Below the pieces are notes generated by a model, which worked only from the letters and a program-made list of their open reading frames with translations, was not told where the DNA came from and made no database searches. From Cohnella xylanilytica (GTDB taxonomy: Bacteria > Bacillota > Bacilli > Paenibacillales > Paenibacillaceae): 60,018 nt of DNA. The stretch spans positions 1 to 60,018 of the forward strand of contig NZ_JACJVR010000074.1 in assembly GCF_014212175.1 (NCBI RefSeq). The letters run 5' to 3'. The translations under genes and the position numbers were made by a program. Every line of letters begins with the position of its first letter. Positions within the stretch are counted from its first letter, which is position 1. Below, piece by piece: positions 11,335 to 20,851 of this stretch.

Positions 11335-12708
11335 GTGGCAACCGATCGACAATTGAACTTATTCCGGCTCACTTGGCCGATCCTGCTTGAGAATCTGCTG
11401 TTCATGCTGATGAGCTCGGCCGATACGCTTATGCTCAGCGGCGTGTCCGACGAGGCCGTGTCGGCGGTCGGCGTCGCGTCCCAGTTCGTCTTCATCGCCA
11501 TCCTCATCATCGGGGTCATCAACAACGGCGCGGACGTCGTCATCTCGCAATATCTCGGCTCGGGCCGGCGGATGGAAGCGTCGAAGATCTCCGCCCTGAC
11601 GGTGACGATGAACCTGCTGACCGGCCTCGCGATGAGCGCGATCTTCTTCGCGTTCTCGGAGCCTCTCATGAGCCTGATGAACCTCGAGGAAGGCACGCTG
11701 GACATGGCGGTGTCGTATCTGCGCATCGTCGGCGGCTGGATCTTCTTCCAGGCGATCATCAACGCGCTGTCCGGCATCGTCCGCACGTACGGCTATCCGA
11801 AGGAAGCGATGTTCGTCTCGCTCGGCATGAACGTCGTGCACGTAATCCTGAATTACCTGCTCATCTTCGGCAAGGCCGGTCTTCCGGAGCTCGGCACGGA
11901 GGGCGCCGCGCTCTCGACGGTCATCAGCCGCGGCTTCGCGGTGGTCGTCTTCTTCTGGATGATGTACCGCATCGTGGATTACAAGATCCCATTCAAGGAT
12001 TATCTCTCGTTCAGCAAGGAGTATCTGGGGAAGATCCTCAAGATCGGCGTCCCGACCGCGCTCGAATCCGTGCTGTATCACACTTGCCAATCCGTGTTCC
12101 TCTACTATGTGACGATTCTGGGCGAGACGGCCCTCGCTTCGCGCCAATACGCGATGAACATCTCGATGTACGTCTTCCTCTTCAGCTCCGCCTGCGGCAT
12201 GGCGACGGCCATTCTCGTCGGCAGGCTCGTCGGCGGGTCCCGCCCGGAAGACGCCTACAGGCGGGTGTGGGCGAGCGCCCGGTGGAGCGTGCTGATCACG
12301 GTGGCGATCGATCTTATCGTCATCGCCGTCCGCCATCCGCTTATGGGCCTGTTCACGGACAACCCGGACATTCTGAAGCTGGCCGCCCAGATGGTCGTGC
12401 TCAGTCTGGTGCTCGAGACGGGCCGCTCGCTGAACCTGATTCTCGTGCCCGCTCTCCGGGCCGCGGGCGACGCGAAGTACACCGTCTACTGGGGGATCGT
12501 CTCCATGGTCGGCATGAGCTTGCCGCTCGGCTACTTGCTCGTGTTCGTGCTGGACATGGGACTCGCGGGGGTGTGGCTCGCCATCGCCGCCGACGAATGG
12601 GCGCGCGGCATCATCATGCTGTTCCGTTGGCGCAGCAAGGCCTGGAAGGGCAAGTCGCTCGTCGGCCCCTCCTCTCCTTCGTCCTCCGCCGCTCTCGGCG
12701 CGGAATAG
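11335..12708 (+). CDS. MATE-family multidrug efflux transporter
   Basis: Inner-membrane cation/drug antiporter of the MATE (NorM/DinF) family. The protein is 457 aa from the GTG at 11335, the usual size, with about twelve predicted hydrophobic helices and the family features LTWPILLENLL near the N-terminus and an internal repeat in the second half. The open frame runs upstream to 11257, but AGAGGTGG lies 8 nt before the GTG, so the extension is unlikely to be translated. A 51-aa acidic gene follows in the same direction after 49 bp and shares the terminator. Confidence 0.92.
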   Translation: MATDRQLNLFRLTWPILLENLLFMLMSSADTLMLSGVSDEAVSAVGVASQFVFIAILIIGVINNGADVVISQYLGSGRRMEASKISALTVTMNLLTGLAMSAIFFAFSEPLMSLMNLEEGTLDMAVSYLRIVGGWIFFQAIINALSGIVRTYGYPKEAMFVSLGMNVVHVILNYLLIFGKAGLPELGTEGAALSTVISRGFAVVVFFWMMYRIVDYKIPFKDYLSFSKEYLGKILKIGVPTALESVLYHTCQSVFLYYVTILGETALASRQYAMNISMYVFLFSSACGMATAILVGRLVGGSRPEDAYRRVWASARWSVLITVAIDLIVIAVRHPLMGLFTDNPDILKLAAQMVVLSLVLETGRSLNLILVPALRAAGDAKYTVYWGIVSMVGMSLPLGYLLVFVLDMGLAGVWLAIAADEWARGIIMLFRWRSKAWKGKSLVGPSSPSSSAALGAE

Positions 12709-12757
12709 AATCGGTCGATCTTGCGCATATTGAGTAGCAAAAAAAGGAAGTGCGCGC

Positions 12758-12913
12758 ATGGACGAACCGCGGAACGAGAAGCAAGAACGGAACGAATACC
12801 GCCCGAACCCGATGAATTACGATTACGTCTGGGGCAGCGATCAAGACCAGTACATGAGGGAAGAAGCCTCCGAGGAGGACGCGGCGGAGGCGGAACAAGA
12901 GCAAGAGAGTTGA
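12758..12913 (+). CDS. Small acidic protein, 51 aa, unknown function
   Basis: A short gene with an excellent ribosome binding site, AAGGAAG, 7 nt before the ATG at 12758. The product is highly charged: an N-terminal E/R/N/K-rich part, a central aromatic stretch NYDYVWGSDQDQY, and a Glu/Ala-rich tail (SEEDAAEAEQEQES). It lacks a signal peptide or membrane segment. It lies directly downstream of the MATE gene and directly upstream of a terminator, so it is probably co-transcribed. I do not recognise a family. Confidence 0.7.
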   Translation: MDEPRNEKQERNEYRPNPMNYDYVWGSDQDQYMREEASEEDAAEAEQEQES

Positions 12914-12940
12914 ACGAGCCTCGCCGTCATCTGGATAAGC

Positions 12941-12980
12941 CAAGCCGCTTCCCTCGGGAGGCGGCTTGTCGCTTTCTTTG
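12941..12980 (+). terminator. Terminator after MATE / small-protein operon
   Basis: CAAGCCGC (12941-12948) pairs with GCGGCTTG (12961-12968), with a further TCCC/GGGA inner stem. The following sequence is T-rich but interrupted. Confidence 0.7.
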
Positions 12981-13052
12981 CTTTTCTATCGAAATTCGCT
13001 TGCTTCTGCTATAAACTAGGAGAGAGATCTAGACGAACGGAAGCGGTGCTCC

Positions 13053-13988
13053 ATGAACCCGGCAACGAGATCGGCCTTCCCCGGCTTCGCCTGGTCGCTG
13101 TCCAGGCAGAAGACCTTGGCGGAATGTCCGCGGCGTTACGCTTACGAATATTACTTTTCCCATAACGGTTGGTTGGCTGATGCGTCCGAGGAGACGAAGC
13201 GAATCTACCGGCTGAAAAAGCTGACCTCGCTCGAGATGTTCTTCGGCTCCTCCCTGCACAACGTGATTCAGAACGCGATCTCGAACTACTCGAAGTCGCG
13301 CAAGATTCCCCGGCCGGACGATCTCGTCCGGCTCGTTCGTTCGTCGCTCAACGCCGCCTATATCGACTCGACGCGCCATTACGGCCTCTGGTTCGACAAG
13401 CCGAGCCGGTACACGATGTTCCGCGACGTCTATTACGGAGACGGGCTCCCGCCCGACAAGATCGAAGAGATTCGCTCCCGGATCGGCGCCTGCGCGGAGA
13501 GCTTCCCGAAGAGCAAGACGTTCCGGGAGATCAGCGGCGGCCGGAACGTTCGGCTGATGGAGCTGGAACGGTTCCGCACGCTGCCGTTCGCGGACGTCGA
13601 CGTCGTCGTGGTCATGGACATCGTGTACCGGGATCGGGATACGGGCAGGTGGGTCGTCGCCGACTGGAAGACCGGGAAGGAGTCCGCGGAGGACCGTACC
13701 CAGCTCGCTCTCTACGCGATGTACTTGCAGAAGCTGTACGACATCCCGTCCATTCGCGACATCACGATCCGGAACGAATATTTGGCGACCGGGACGTGGA
13801 GAGAGTACAAGCTGGAGCCGATCGACGTCGACAATACCCTTTACGTGCTGGAGCGGTCCGTCATGGAGATGCGCAGGTACATGGAAGACATCGACGGGAA
13901 CGTCCCCTACGAGTTGGAGGCGTTCCCGCTGACGGAGTATACACGGCATTGCGAGCGGTGCAACTTCAAGGAACTGTGCGGCCGGTAG
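13053..13988 (+). CDS. Stand-alone PD-(D/E)XK nuclease with Cas4/AddB-like Fe-S cysteines
   Basis: A 311-aa RecB-family nuclease domain. The active-site series is visible: H69 in GSSLHN, D189 in VVVMDIVYRD, D204-W-K206 in VVADWKTGK and Q217-x3-Y221 in QLALYAMY. One cysteine near the N-terminus (C25 in AECPRRY) plus a C-terminal CX2CX5C (C300, C303, C309) reproduce the four-cysteine [4Fe-4S] staple of Cas4 and AddB. There is no helicase domain, no cas gene and no CRISPR array nearby, so this is a single-gene exonuclease of unknown role, possibly in repair. GGAAG lies about 9 nt before the ATG. It is convergent with the next gene, only 28 bp apart. Confidence 0.85.
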   Translation: MNPATRSAFPGFAWSLSRQKTLAECPRRYAYEYYFSHNGWLADASEETKRIYRLKKLTSLEMFFGSSLHNVIQNAISNYSKSRKIPRPDDLVRLVRSSLNAAYIDSTRHYGLWFDKPSRYTMFRDVYYGDGLPPDKIEEIRSRIGACAESFPKSKTFREISGGRNVRLMELERFRTLPFADVDVVVVMDIVYRDRDTGRWVVADWKTGKESAEDRTQLALYAMYLQKLYDIPSIRDITIRNEYLATGTWREYKLEPIDVDNTLYVLERSVMEMRRYMEDIDGNVPYELEAFPLTEYTRHCERCNFKELCGR

Positions 13989-14016
13989 CTGGTGCGGGAC
14001 CGAGCAGGTTCGAGGG

Positions 14017-14946
14017 TTATTCTTCGCCCTCTCTCAGCCGCTCGTGGTAGAGGTAATCGTCGTAGTCCCCGCCTTCCTCCGCTTCGAATCTTTTGCGGCG
14101 TTCGCTGTATTCGTAGTCGGAGTAGGCCTGCTCGCGGAGTTCCTCCAGGTCTTCGTCCGAAGGCTCGTAGTAGGATCCCGACGATGTCCAGGATGTCGAG
14201 GATCCCGAGGAGCTTCCGAAGCCGCCGTCTTCTTCCTCCCCGCTTGCTTCCTCATCCCAGCTTGAATAGGAATAGGTATAGGTATAGGATGAAGCGAAGG
14301 AATCGTCTTCATAAAATCGATCTTTGTTGAAGCCCCTGCTCGCCTCGACGATTCTGGAAGCGAGCGGCTTGATCGGACGGCCCCGGCGTGGGGAATTCCG
14401 GTTGGCGTATTCGGCGACGAGGGCCCGAATCTCCGCCTCCGGCCGGGCCGATACGACAATCTCCGCGCATTCGACGTCTTCGTTACGGCGTGCCCCGGCG
14501 ATTTGCTCTCGGTATGCCGTGTTGTTCTCCAGGTACCAATCTTGAATCTTCTTGCTCTCGATGCAATCCCAACTGCGGTTGATCCGGTCGATCGCCCGCT
14601 GAATCTCCGATTGGCTCTTTCGTAGAAGCTTGAACGTCCTCGTTCCCAGATAGGCTTGCATGGAGCTGGGGAGCTCGACATCCGGTTGCGGGAAGAGAGT
14701 CTCTCGCGACAGCTCGATCTTGTCGAACGGGTTCGTGTAGCTGACCCGCACCTTATAGCATCCCGGGGAAGCCGGATATTCGGTTTTATCCAGCTCCTCC
14801 CGGCTCTCGCGCCACCCTTCTTCGTCGAAGAACGAATTCCTCTTCTCCATCTGCAACAGGATGATGGCCTCCGGCCGGGCGATCGCCTCGGCGAACTCGC
14901 GGTCCAATCGCTCTCGATCGTTAATCCCCGTCAAATCGATAATCAT
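14017..14946 (-). CDS. Hypothetical protein with Ser/Tyr/Glu-rich tail
   Basis: A 309-aa protein I cannot assign. Residues 1 to about 200 look globular, with mixed charged and aromatic composition, and contain CYKVRVSYTNPFDKIELSR and a helical stretch LLRKSQSEIQRAIDRINRSW. The C-terminal 100 residues are low complexity: SSYTYTYSYSSWDEE, then a Gly/Ser run, then acidic and Tyr-rich repeats. The open frame extends into the neighbouring MFS gene, but GAGG about 9 nt before the ATG at 14946 marks the start. Neither a signal peptide nor a membrane helix is seen. It is convergent with the Cas4-like nuclease gene. Confidence 0.72.
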   Translation of the reverse strand: MIIDLTGINDRERLDREFAEAIARPEAIILLQMEKRNSFFDEEGWRESREELDKTEYPASPGCYKVRVSYTNPFDKIELSRETLFPQPDVELPSSMQAYLGTRTFKLLRKSQSEIQRAIDRINRSWDCIESKKIQDWYLENNTAYREQIAGARRNEDVECAEIVVSARPEAEIRALVAEYANRNSPRRGRPIKPLASRIVEASRGFNKDRFYEDDSFASSYTYTYSYSSWDEEASGEEEDGGFGSSSGSSTSWTSSGSYYEPSDEDLEELREQAYSDYEYSERRKRFEAEEGGDYDDYLYHERLREGEE

Positions 14947-14977
14947 GGTGTCAACCTCGCTTGGGAAAATTAGACAT

Positions 14978-15124
14978 CTCTTGTCTGAATTCGACAAGAG
15001 GGCGATTTTTCCTTTTCGGCGAGGGCTCCGAGCAGCCCTTGACGGCCTGCAACTCGATTTTTTCGACTTACGGAGCACGGAGGCGCCCCCTGGGTGACTT
15101 GTAAGTCGATTTTCTCGACTTACA
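14978..15124. repeat. Cluster of short inverted repeats upstream of 14946
   Basis: Three related structures. CTCTTGTC/GACAAGAG (14978-15000) has a 7-nt loop. An imperfect copy of the sequence aactcgattttttcgactta lies at 15051-15070. A near-perfect 12-bp hairpin built on GTAAGTCGA-ttttc-TCGACTTAC lies at 15098-15126. The second and third share the sequence a-(a/g)tcgattt(t/c)tcgactta and are direct near-copies 50 bp apart. They lie after the MFS stop and before the start at 14946 and could stop or process the leftward transcript; none has a clear T-tract. Confidence 0.65.
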
Positions 15125-15140
15125 GGCTCGGGGAACCGCC

Positions 15141-16571
15141 TCAGTGAGCGGCGGTCGCCGGCGCGTCGCCCAGGTTGGCCGGCTTCGTCCGCTTCAGCAC
15201 GAGGATGGCCACCGCGATGCCGAGCGCCGCGACGACGGCCGAGATGAGGAACGCGGTATGGATAGCCCGGTTCAGATCCGCCGGCAGCATCGTCTCCAGC
15301 GTGGCGTCCGTGCCCAGTCTGGCGGAGATGATCGCCATGATGACGGCCAGGCCGATCGCGCCGCCGATCTGCTGCCCGGTCGTGATGACCGCGGAGGCTA
15401 CGCCCTGCTGACGAGGCTCGATGCCGATGCCGCCCGCGATGAACATCGTCGTGAAAACGAGCGCCTGCCCGAGGCCGACGATAACGGTGCCGGGAAGGAT
15501 CCCCCATGCGGAGCCCGTCGCCGACAGCTGGGTCAGCAGCAGGAAGCCCGCGATGCCGAGCCCCATCCCGGCCGCGATCGTGCCGGCGACGCCGGCCTTG
15601 GCCAGCATGACGTTGATGAGCCTGGCGCCCAGGAAGGCGCTGATCGTCAGCGGCAAGAAGCTGAGGCCGGACTGGATCGCGGAATAATGCAGCACCCCTT
15701 GGGTGTAGAGCGTCAAGAAGTAGTACAGGGAGCCGAACGAGGCGGAGAACAGGAAGGCGGTCAGCGCGGCCCCGGTCAGGCTGCGATTGCGGAACAGCCG
15801 GAAGGGCAGGAGCGGATCCCGGGAGCGGCTCTCGATAACGACGAAGACGAGCAGCAGCGCGGCGCCGAGCAGCGCGAACGGCAGCGTCCTCGCGCCAAGC
15901 CAGCCGTCCACCGGCGATTGGATCAGGTAGTACACGAGCAGCAGCAGCCCCGCCGTCACCGAGACGGTGCCCGCGGCGTCATAATGCTTCTTGCCGGAAG
16001 GAACCTTGCTCTCCGCGAGAGCGACGGGCGACAGGACGATGGCGGCCAAGGCGACCGGCACGTTCACGAAGAAGGTCCACTCCCATCCGACGTAGCTCGT
16101 CAGCACTCCGCCCAGAAGCAGGCCGAGCGACAGCCCGACGCCGCCCATCGAAGCCCAGACGCCCATGGCCCGGTTGCGCTCGGCGCCCTCTTCGAAGTTG
16201 GACATGATCAGCGACAGCGTGGCCGGCGACAGCAGCGCTCCTCCGAGGCCTTGCAGCCCTCTGGCCACGACGAGCATCACCTGCGAATCCGACAGCCCTC
16301 CCAGCAGCGAGCCCAAGCCGAACAGCGCCATCGCGATCCGGAACATGCGGCGTCTTCCCGTCAGGTCCGACAAGCGTCCTCCGAGCAGCAGGAATCCCCC
16401 GAACGCGAGCGAATACGCGCTGACGACCCACTGAAGATGGTTCGCGGAGAATCCCAGATCTTCGCCGAGCGACGGCATCGCCACGAAGATAATCGTGTAA
16501 TCCAGGGCCATCATCAACTGCGAGACGGCCAGAATGAACAGGGCCAAGCCCTTCCTTTTTGTTGCATTCAC
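15141..16571 (-). CDS. MFS drug exporter, DHA2 (EmrB/QacA) family
   Basis: A 476-aa proton-driven efflux pump with many hydrophobic helices. It has the MFS motif A region GGRLSDLTGRRRMF after helix 2, the N-terminal LDYTIIFVAMPSL typical of DHA2 proteins (TM1 Asp plus P), and a motif-C-like GGVGLSLGLLLGGVL in helix 5. The ATG at 16571 is preceded by AAAGGAGG at a rather long 12 nt. It is paired with the TetR gene upstream on the same strand. TAGACT..AGTCTA operator sites lie between the two genes, so expression is probably induced by a substrate that releases that repressor. Confidence 0.9.
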   Translation of the reverse strand: MNATKRKGLALFILAVSQLMMALDYTIIFVAMPSLGEDLGFSANHLQWVVSAYSLAFGGFLLLGGRLSDLTGRRRMFRIAMALFGLGSLLGGLSDSQVMLVVARGLQGLGGALLSPATLSLIMSNFEEGAERNRAMGVWASMGGVGLSLGLLLGGVLTSYVGWEWTFFVNVPVALAAIVLSPVALAESKVPSGKKHYDAAGTVSVTAGLLLLVYYLIQSPVDGWLGARTLPFALLGAALLLVFVVIESRSRDPLLPFRLFRNRSLTGAALTAFLFSASFGSLYYFLTLYTQGVLHYSAIQSGLSFLPLTISAFLGARLINVMLAKAGVAGTIAAGMGLGIAGFLLLTQLSATGSAWGILPGTVIVGLGQALVFTTMFIAGGIGIEPRQQGVASAVITTGQQIGGAIGLAVIMAIISARLGTDATLETMLPADLNRAIHTAFLISAVVAALGIAVAILVLKRTKPANLGDAPATAAH

Positions 16572-16588
16572 CGGAAGTTCCTCCTTTG

Positions 16589-16636
16589 TAGACTAAACAG
16601 TCTAATATGCTCAAAAAAATTTGACCAATCAGTCTG
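16589..16636. promoter_or_regulatory. Two TetR-type operators before the MFS gene
   Basis: Perfect inverted repeat TAGACT-AAAC-AGTCTA at 16589-16604, and a second related site TTGACCAATCAGTCTG at 16621-16636 (12 of 16 positions identical). They lie just upstream of the exporter's ribosome binding site. Confidence 0.72.
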
Positions 16637-16672
16637 AAAAGGACGTAAAAAGGAAATTGCGGCACCGTCGCT

Positions 16673-17260
16673 TCAAACGCCGTCAAGGACGGTCAAGGCG
16701 ACGGCGGCGATCTCTTCCAAATCCTGCGGGCTCTTCGTCAGCTTGGCCGATTGCGTCAAGGCGTACCGGGCATGGTACAGATACCTCGCCAGAGCCTGAA
16801 CGTTCGCGCCGGGCCGAAGTTCCCCCTGATCGCGGGCGCGGACCAACGCGGCCTCGAACGCCTGCTCCAGCCGGGTTCGGTCCTGCTCGAACAAGGCCTC
16901 GATCTCGGAATCGTGCGGAATCCGGTCGATCGCGCTGTTCAGAATCAGGCATTCCCGGCGCCTCTCTTCGTCCTGCAGCGTCGCCACCACTTCCCTGAAA
17001 ATCTCCGAGATCGCTAGCTTGGCGGAGCCCGGCCTCTCCAGATAGGCGACGACGGCGGACGACTTCTCGTTCACATAATGCTTGACGGCCTTGACGAACA
17101 GATCCCGCTTCGTCCCGTAAGTGTCGTACAGGCTCTGGCGGGCGATGCCCAGTCCTTCGAGCAGCATGGGAAGCGACGTTCCTTCGTAGCCGTAATGGCC
17201 GAACACCTCCATCGCCTTCCGCAGAACGAGGGCCGTGTCGAACTCCTTGCTTCTCGCCAT
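16673..17260 (-). CDS. TetR/AcrR-family repressor of the adjacent exporter
   Basis: A 195-aa TetR regulator with an N-terminal helix-turn-helix (AMEVFGHYGYEGTSL, GLGIARQSLYDTYGTK) and a helical ligand domain (TetR_C-like, LILNSAIDRIP). The ATG at 17260 is preceded by AAAGGAGG about 10 nt upstream. It lies directly upstream of, and co-directional with, the DHA2 exporter, with 101 bp between them. Similar 16-bp operator-like sites precede both genes, which points to autorepression plus control of the pump. The effector is unknown. Confidence 0.88.
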   Translation of the reverse strand: MARSKEFDTALVLRKAMEVFGHYGYEGTSLPMLLEGLGIARQSLYDTYGTKRDLFVKAVKHYVNEKSSAVVAYLERPGSAKLAISEIFREVVATLQDEERRRECLILNSAIDRIPHDSEIEALFEQDRTRLEQAFEAALVRARDQGELRPGANVQALARYLYHARYALTQSAKLTKSPQDLEEIAAVALTVLDGV

Positions 17261-17279
17261 GATCGGTTCCCCTCCTTTC

Positions 17280-17340
17280 TAGACTCATTGATCTGGAATG
17301 TTCATGACCGTATCTTAGCATTTCCGGATCGATCGGTCAA
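17280..17340 (-). promoter_or_regulatory. Promoter and operators of the TetR gene
   Basis: On the minus strand, TTGACC (17340-17335) and TAAGAT (17317-17312) are 17 nt apart, a good sigma-A promoter. The -35 box is embedded in TTGACCGATCGATCCG, related to the operator before the MFS gene. A further site TAGACTCATTGATCTG lies at 17280-17295, just before the ribosome binding site. Confidence 0.72.
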
Positions 17341-17408
17341 TAATCTTTTTTACGCCTCTTCGATTCGAATCCGAATTCGGCCAACCTAACGGCGAAGCGC
17401 GGGGGGGC

Positions 17409-17930
17409 CTATTCCGGATAGGAATAAAGCGCTTTGTTCTTCGCATCGTAAATGACGACGCGGGAATAGCTCAACGCTCCTTCTATTTCTTTCCCGTAAG
17501 GAATGATAGCCCCTTGCCCGCGAATCGTTTGGCGAATTGTGCTCCCATCCTCGTAGGTCACTTCCACCGCGGATGCCGATCTTCGAATCTCCTCATCTTG
17601 GATGATGACGGTAACGAAAGGATTTCTCGACGCCGACCCCGATAATAAAACCGGAGTATCCGGCAGCGTTCCCCCGTAAGCATTCTGATCGCGTAACTTC
17701 CCGTTCTCGTCCTTGTAGATCAGATGATATCCGTCAATCGTCGCATCGGAATATAAAATAACAACAAAATCTCCGATCCTCTCTACGGCGATCGGATGGA
17801 TCTCGTTATCGCGAATGAAGTTCGTTACATCCTCTTCCGTTAAAGGGGTTGTAGTCGAGCGAGAATTCGAACAACCGGCCAGAATAAGCAACAAGCCTGC
17901 AACAAGAACCATTGTTTTCAATCCAGGCAT
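17409..17930 (-). CDS. Small secreted lipoprotein, unknown function
   Basis: A 173-aa protein with a lipoprotein signal peptide: a hydrophobic VLVAGLLLILAGC ending in an LAGC lipobox, so Cys19 would be lipidated. The mature part is predicted beta-rich (VVILYSDATIDGYHLIY, VTVIIQDEE) with no motif I recognise. The open frame begins further upstream, but TAGGAG lies 8 nt before the ATG at 17930. It follows the spo0M terminator, so it is probably transcribed separately, from a promoter I cannot pin down. Confidence 0.78.
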   Translation of the reverse strand: MPGLKTMVLVAGLLLILAGCSNSRSTTTPLTEEDVTNFIRDNEIHPIAVERIGDFVVILYSDATIDGYHLIYKDENGKLRDQNAYGGTLPDTPVLLSGSASRNPFVTVIIQDEEIRRSASAVEVTYEDGSTIRQTIRGQGAIIPYGKEIEGALSYSRVVIYDAKNKALYSYPE

Positions 17931-17973
17931 CGTCCATTCTCCTAGGCAAGTATTCGTTATTCTTCTTATTCCC

Positions 17974-18008
17974 AAAAAAAAGAATGAGATGGGGGAAGTC
18001 CCCCATCT
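17974..18008 (-). terminator. Terminator of spo0M
   Basis: AGATGGGGG (17987-17995) pairs with CCCCCATCT (18000-18008) around a 4-nt loop. On the minus strand it is followed after a few bases by a run of eight T (17974-17981). Confidence 0.85.
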
Positions 18009-18042
18009 GCCGAAATTCAACGATACCGCTCGCCTCGAGAGG

Positions 18043-18822
18043 TTAACTATAATTCGCGATGATGCCGGACAGCTTGGCGGCCACATGCGCGGGTCCCGCG
18101 CTTAGATCCCCGCCGGACAACGACACGCGAACGAACGACTCGTCCGTATCCGCCGCCTCGGCGAACAGCCCGAGCAGACTCGTCGCCTTCCGGTCGATCT
18201 GCAGAAGCAGCTCCGCGCCGTCCGCCGAGTCGCCGAGGAACATGAGCTCCAATTCGTCCAGCTTCCCCCGGAAGCGCCCGCCCGTCGGAACCCATTCCAG
18301 CTCCTGCACGAACGACACCGATCTGCCCAGGCGCGGGGCGTATACCGTCTCGGTCTGCCTCAGCCGGAAGTCGAGGCTCTCGACCGCTTCCAGCACGACC
18401 TTCTGGCCCGGCGAGGGCATGACGTGAATCCGGTCTTCGTCGGTCGGATCGACGGCGGAGGCGATGTCCGCGCTCGTCTTGATCCAGACGGGAGTGCGGC
18501 CGATCGACAGCGGCGTCTTGTAAGGAAGGATAAACGAAAATGGCACTTCGTGACGGGAATTCGGCTCCAGCGTCATCGGCTCCGTCACGCGCACGCGCGC
18601 GATCTCCGCGTTGTGATGAATCTTCGTGTCGTTCGATTCCCGCACGTACTGGGTCATCACCGCCAGCACGATTCCCTCGATCCGCTGCTCGATGGCTCCT
18701 CCTTCGATCCGCACGATACCCCGAACTTCCTCTCCGGGAGCGTACGCCGACTTCTCCAGCACCGTGTCGACCGCCGCCGACCCGATGCCCACCTTTGCCA
18801 GAATCCGACCGAAAAACGACAT
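18043..18822 (-). CDS. spo0M: Sporulation-control protein Spo0M
   Basis: A 259-aa cytosolic arrestin-like protein, the same length as B. subtilis Spo0M. The N-terminal MSFFGRILAKVGIGSA and the beta-sandwich sequence YAPGEEVRGIVRIEGG are typical, as are PFSFILPYKTPLSIGRTPVWIKT in the middle domain and VQELEWVP later. Spo0M influences the sporulation phosphorelay and cell morphology in Bacillus. AGGTGG lies about 5 nt before the ATG. The gene is monocistronic between glpK and a terminator. Its presence supports a spore-forming host. Confidence 0.92.
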   Translation of the reverse strand: MSFFGRILAKVGIGSAAVDTVLEKSAYAPGEEVRGIVRIEGGAIEQRIEGIVLAVMTQYVRESNDTKIHHNAEIARVRVTEPMTLEPNSRHEVPFSFILPYKTPLSIGRTPVWIKTSADIASAVDPTDEDRIHVMPSPGQKVVLEAVESLDFRLRQTETVYAPRLGRSVSFVQELEWVPTGGRFRGKLDELELMFLGDSADGAELLLQIDRKATSLLGLFAEAADTDESFVRVSLSGGDLSAGPAHVAAKLSGIIANYS

Positions 18823-18843
18823 GAACCCACCTCGACCTTTCCC

Positions 18844-18867
18844 AGGATTTTATGGATACAAAATCCT
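18844..18867. other. Stem-loop between glpK and spo0M
   Basis: AGGATTTT (18844-18851) pairs perfectly with AAAATCCT (18860-18867) around an 8-nt loop. There is no separate T-tract on the minus strand, so it may be a weak terminator or processing site rather than an efficient stop. Confidence 0.5.
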
Positions 18868-18917
18868 ATACGGCGGCAGGCGGGAAAAGATTCATGCCGA
18901 TGCCGGACGTCCGCGGC

Positions 18918-20441
<1,524 letters not shown>

Positions 20442-20531
20442 TCATCTTGAGCCCCATTATATAACACCCGGTATTCGAGGGCTACCGGGCACCGGCCGCG
20501 GGGCATTCTCTTGCGGGGCGTACTGGATGTG

Positions 20532-20724
20532 CTAACGAATCGAGGAGACGCTATTTTGCTGAAAATTGGCGGTTTGCGCTTCTAACGAATCGTAGAAACG
20601 CTATTTCGTTCCGAAAGCCCGTTCCCCCCCCCCCCTTTATCCCCAAATAAGGTCGCGTGAGTTCGTTAGAGCTATAAATTGTGCGTTTTGAGCCATATAG
20701 CGATTCCTGAGTCCGTTACAGAAC
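20532..20724. repeat. Intergenic repeat element, copy 1
   Basis: Begins CTAACGAATCGAGGAGACGC-TATTTT, repeats that half as CTAACGAATCGTAGAAACGC-TATTTC 50 bp later, and ends with AAATAAGGTCGCGTGAGTTCGTTAG, partly the reverse complement (CTAACGAA...TATTT). The same arrangement recurs at 33545-33690, so this is a dispersed family. It contains a run of 12 C at 20624-20635. It fills most of the 440-bp gap between glpK and the EamA gene; the rest of the gap shows nothing I can name. Confidence 0.8.
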
Positions 20725-20851
20725 ATCGGCCTTTCGCTGGCTAAACGATCGAAACTTTTGAATTGCCCGATTCCCGGATCTAGGCTAATCTAAGAGTAAA
20801 TTCGATATAGTCCATAAGATTACTCGAATATACATCGATCGGGGGCCGCGC

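Noticed and set aside
13053..14946. Two-gene defence system made of the Cas4-like nuclease and the unknown protein
   Set aside because: The genes are convergent, not an operon, and nothing beyond adjacency links them.
17421..17436. cre-like AAAGCGCTTT near the end of the lipoprotein gene
   Set aside because: It lies in the last codons of the gene, with no downstream promoter to act on.
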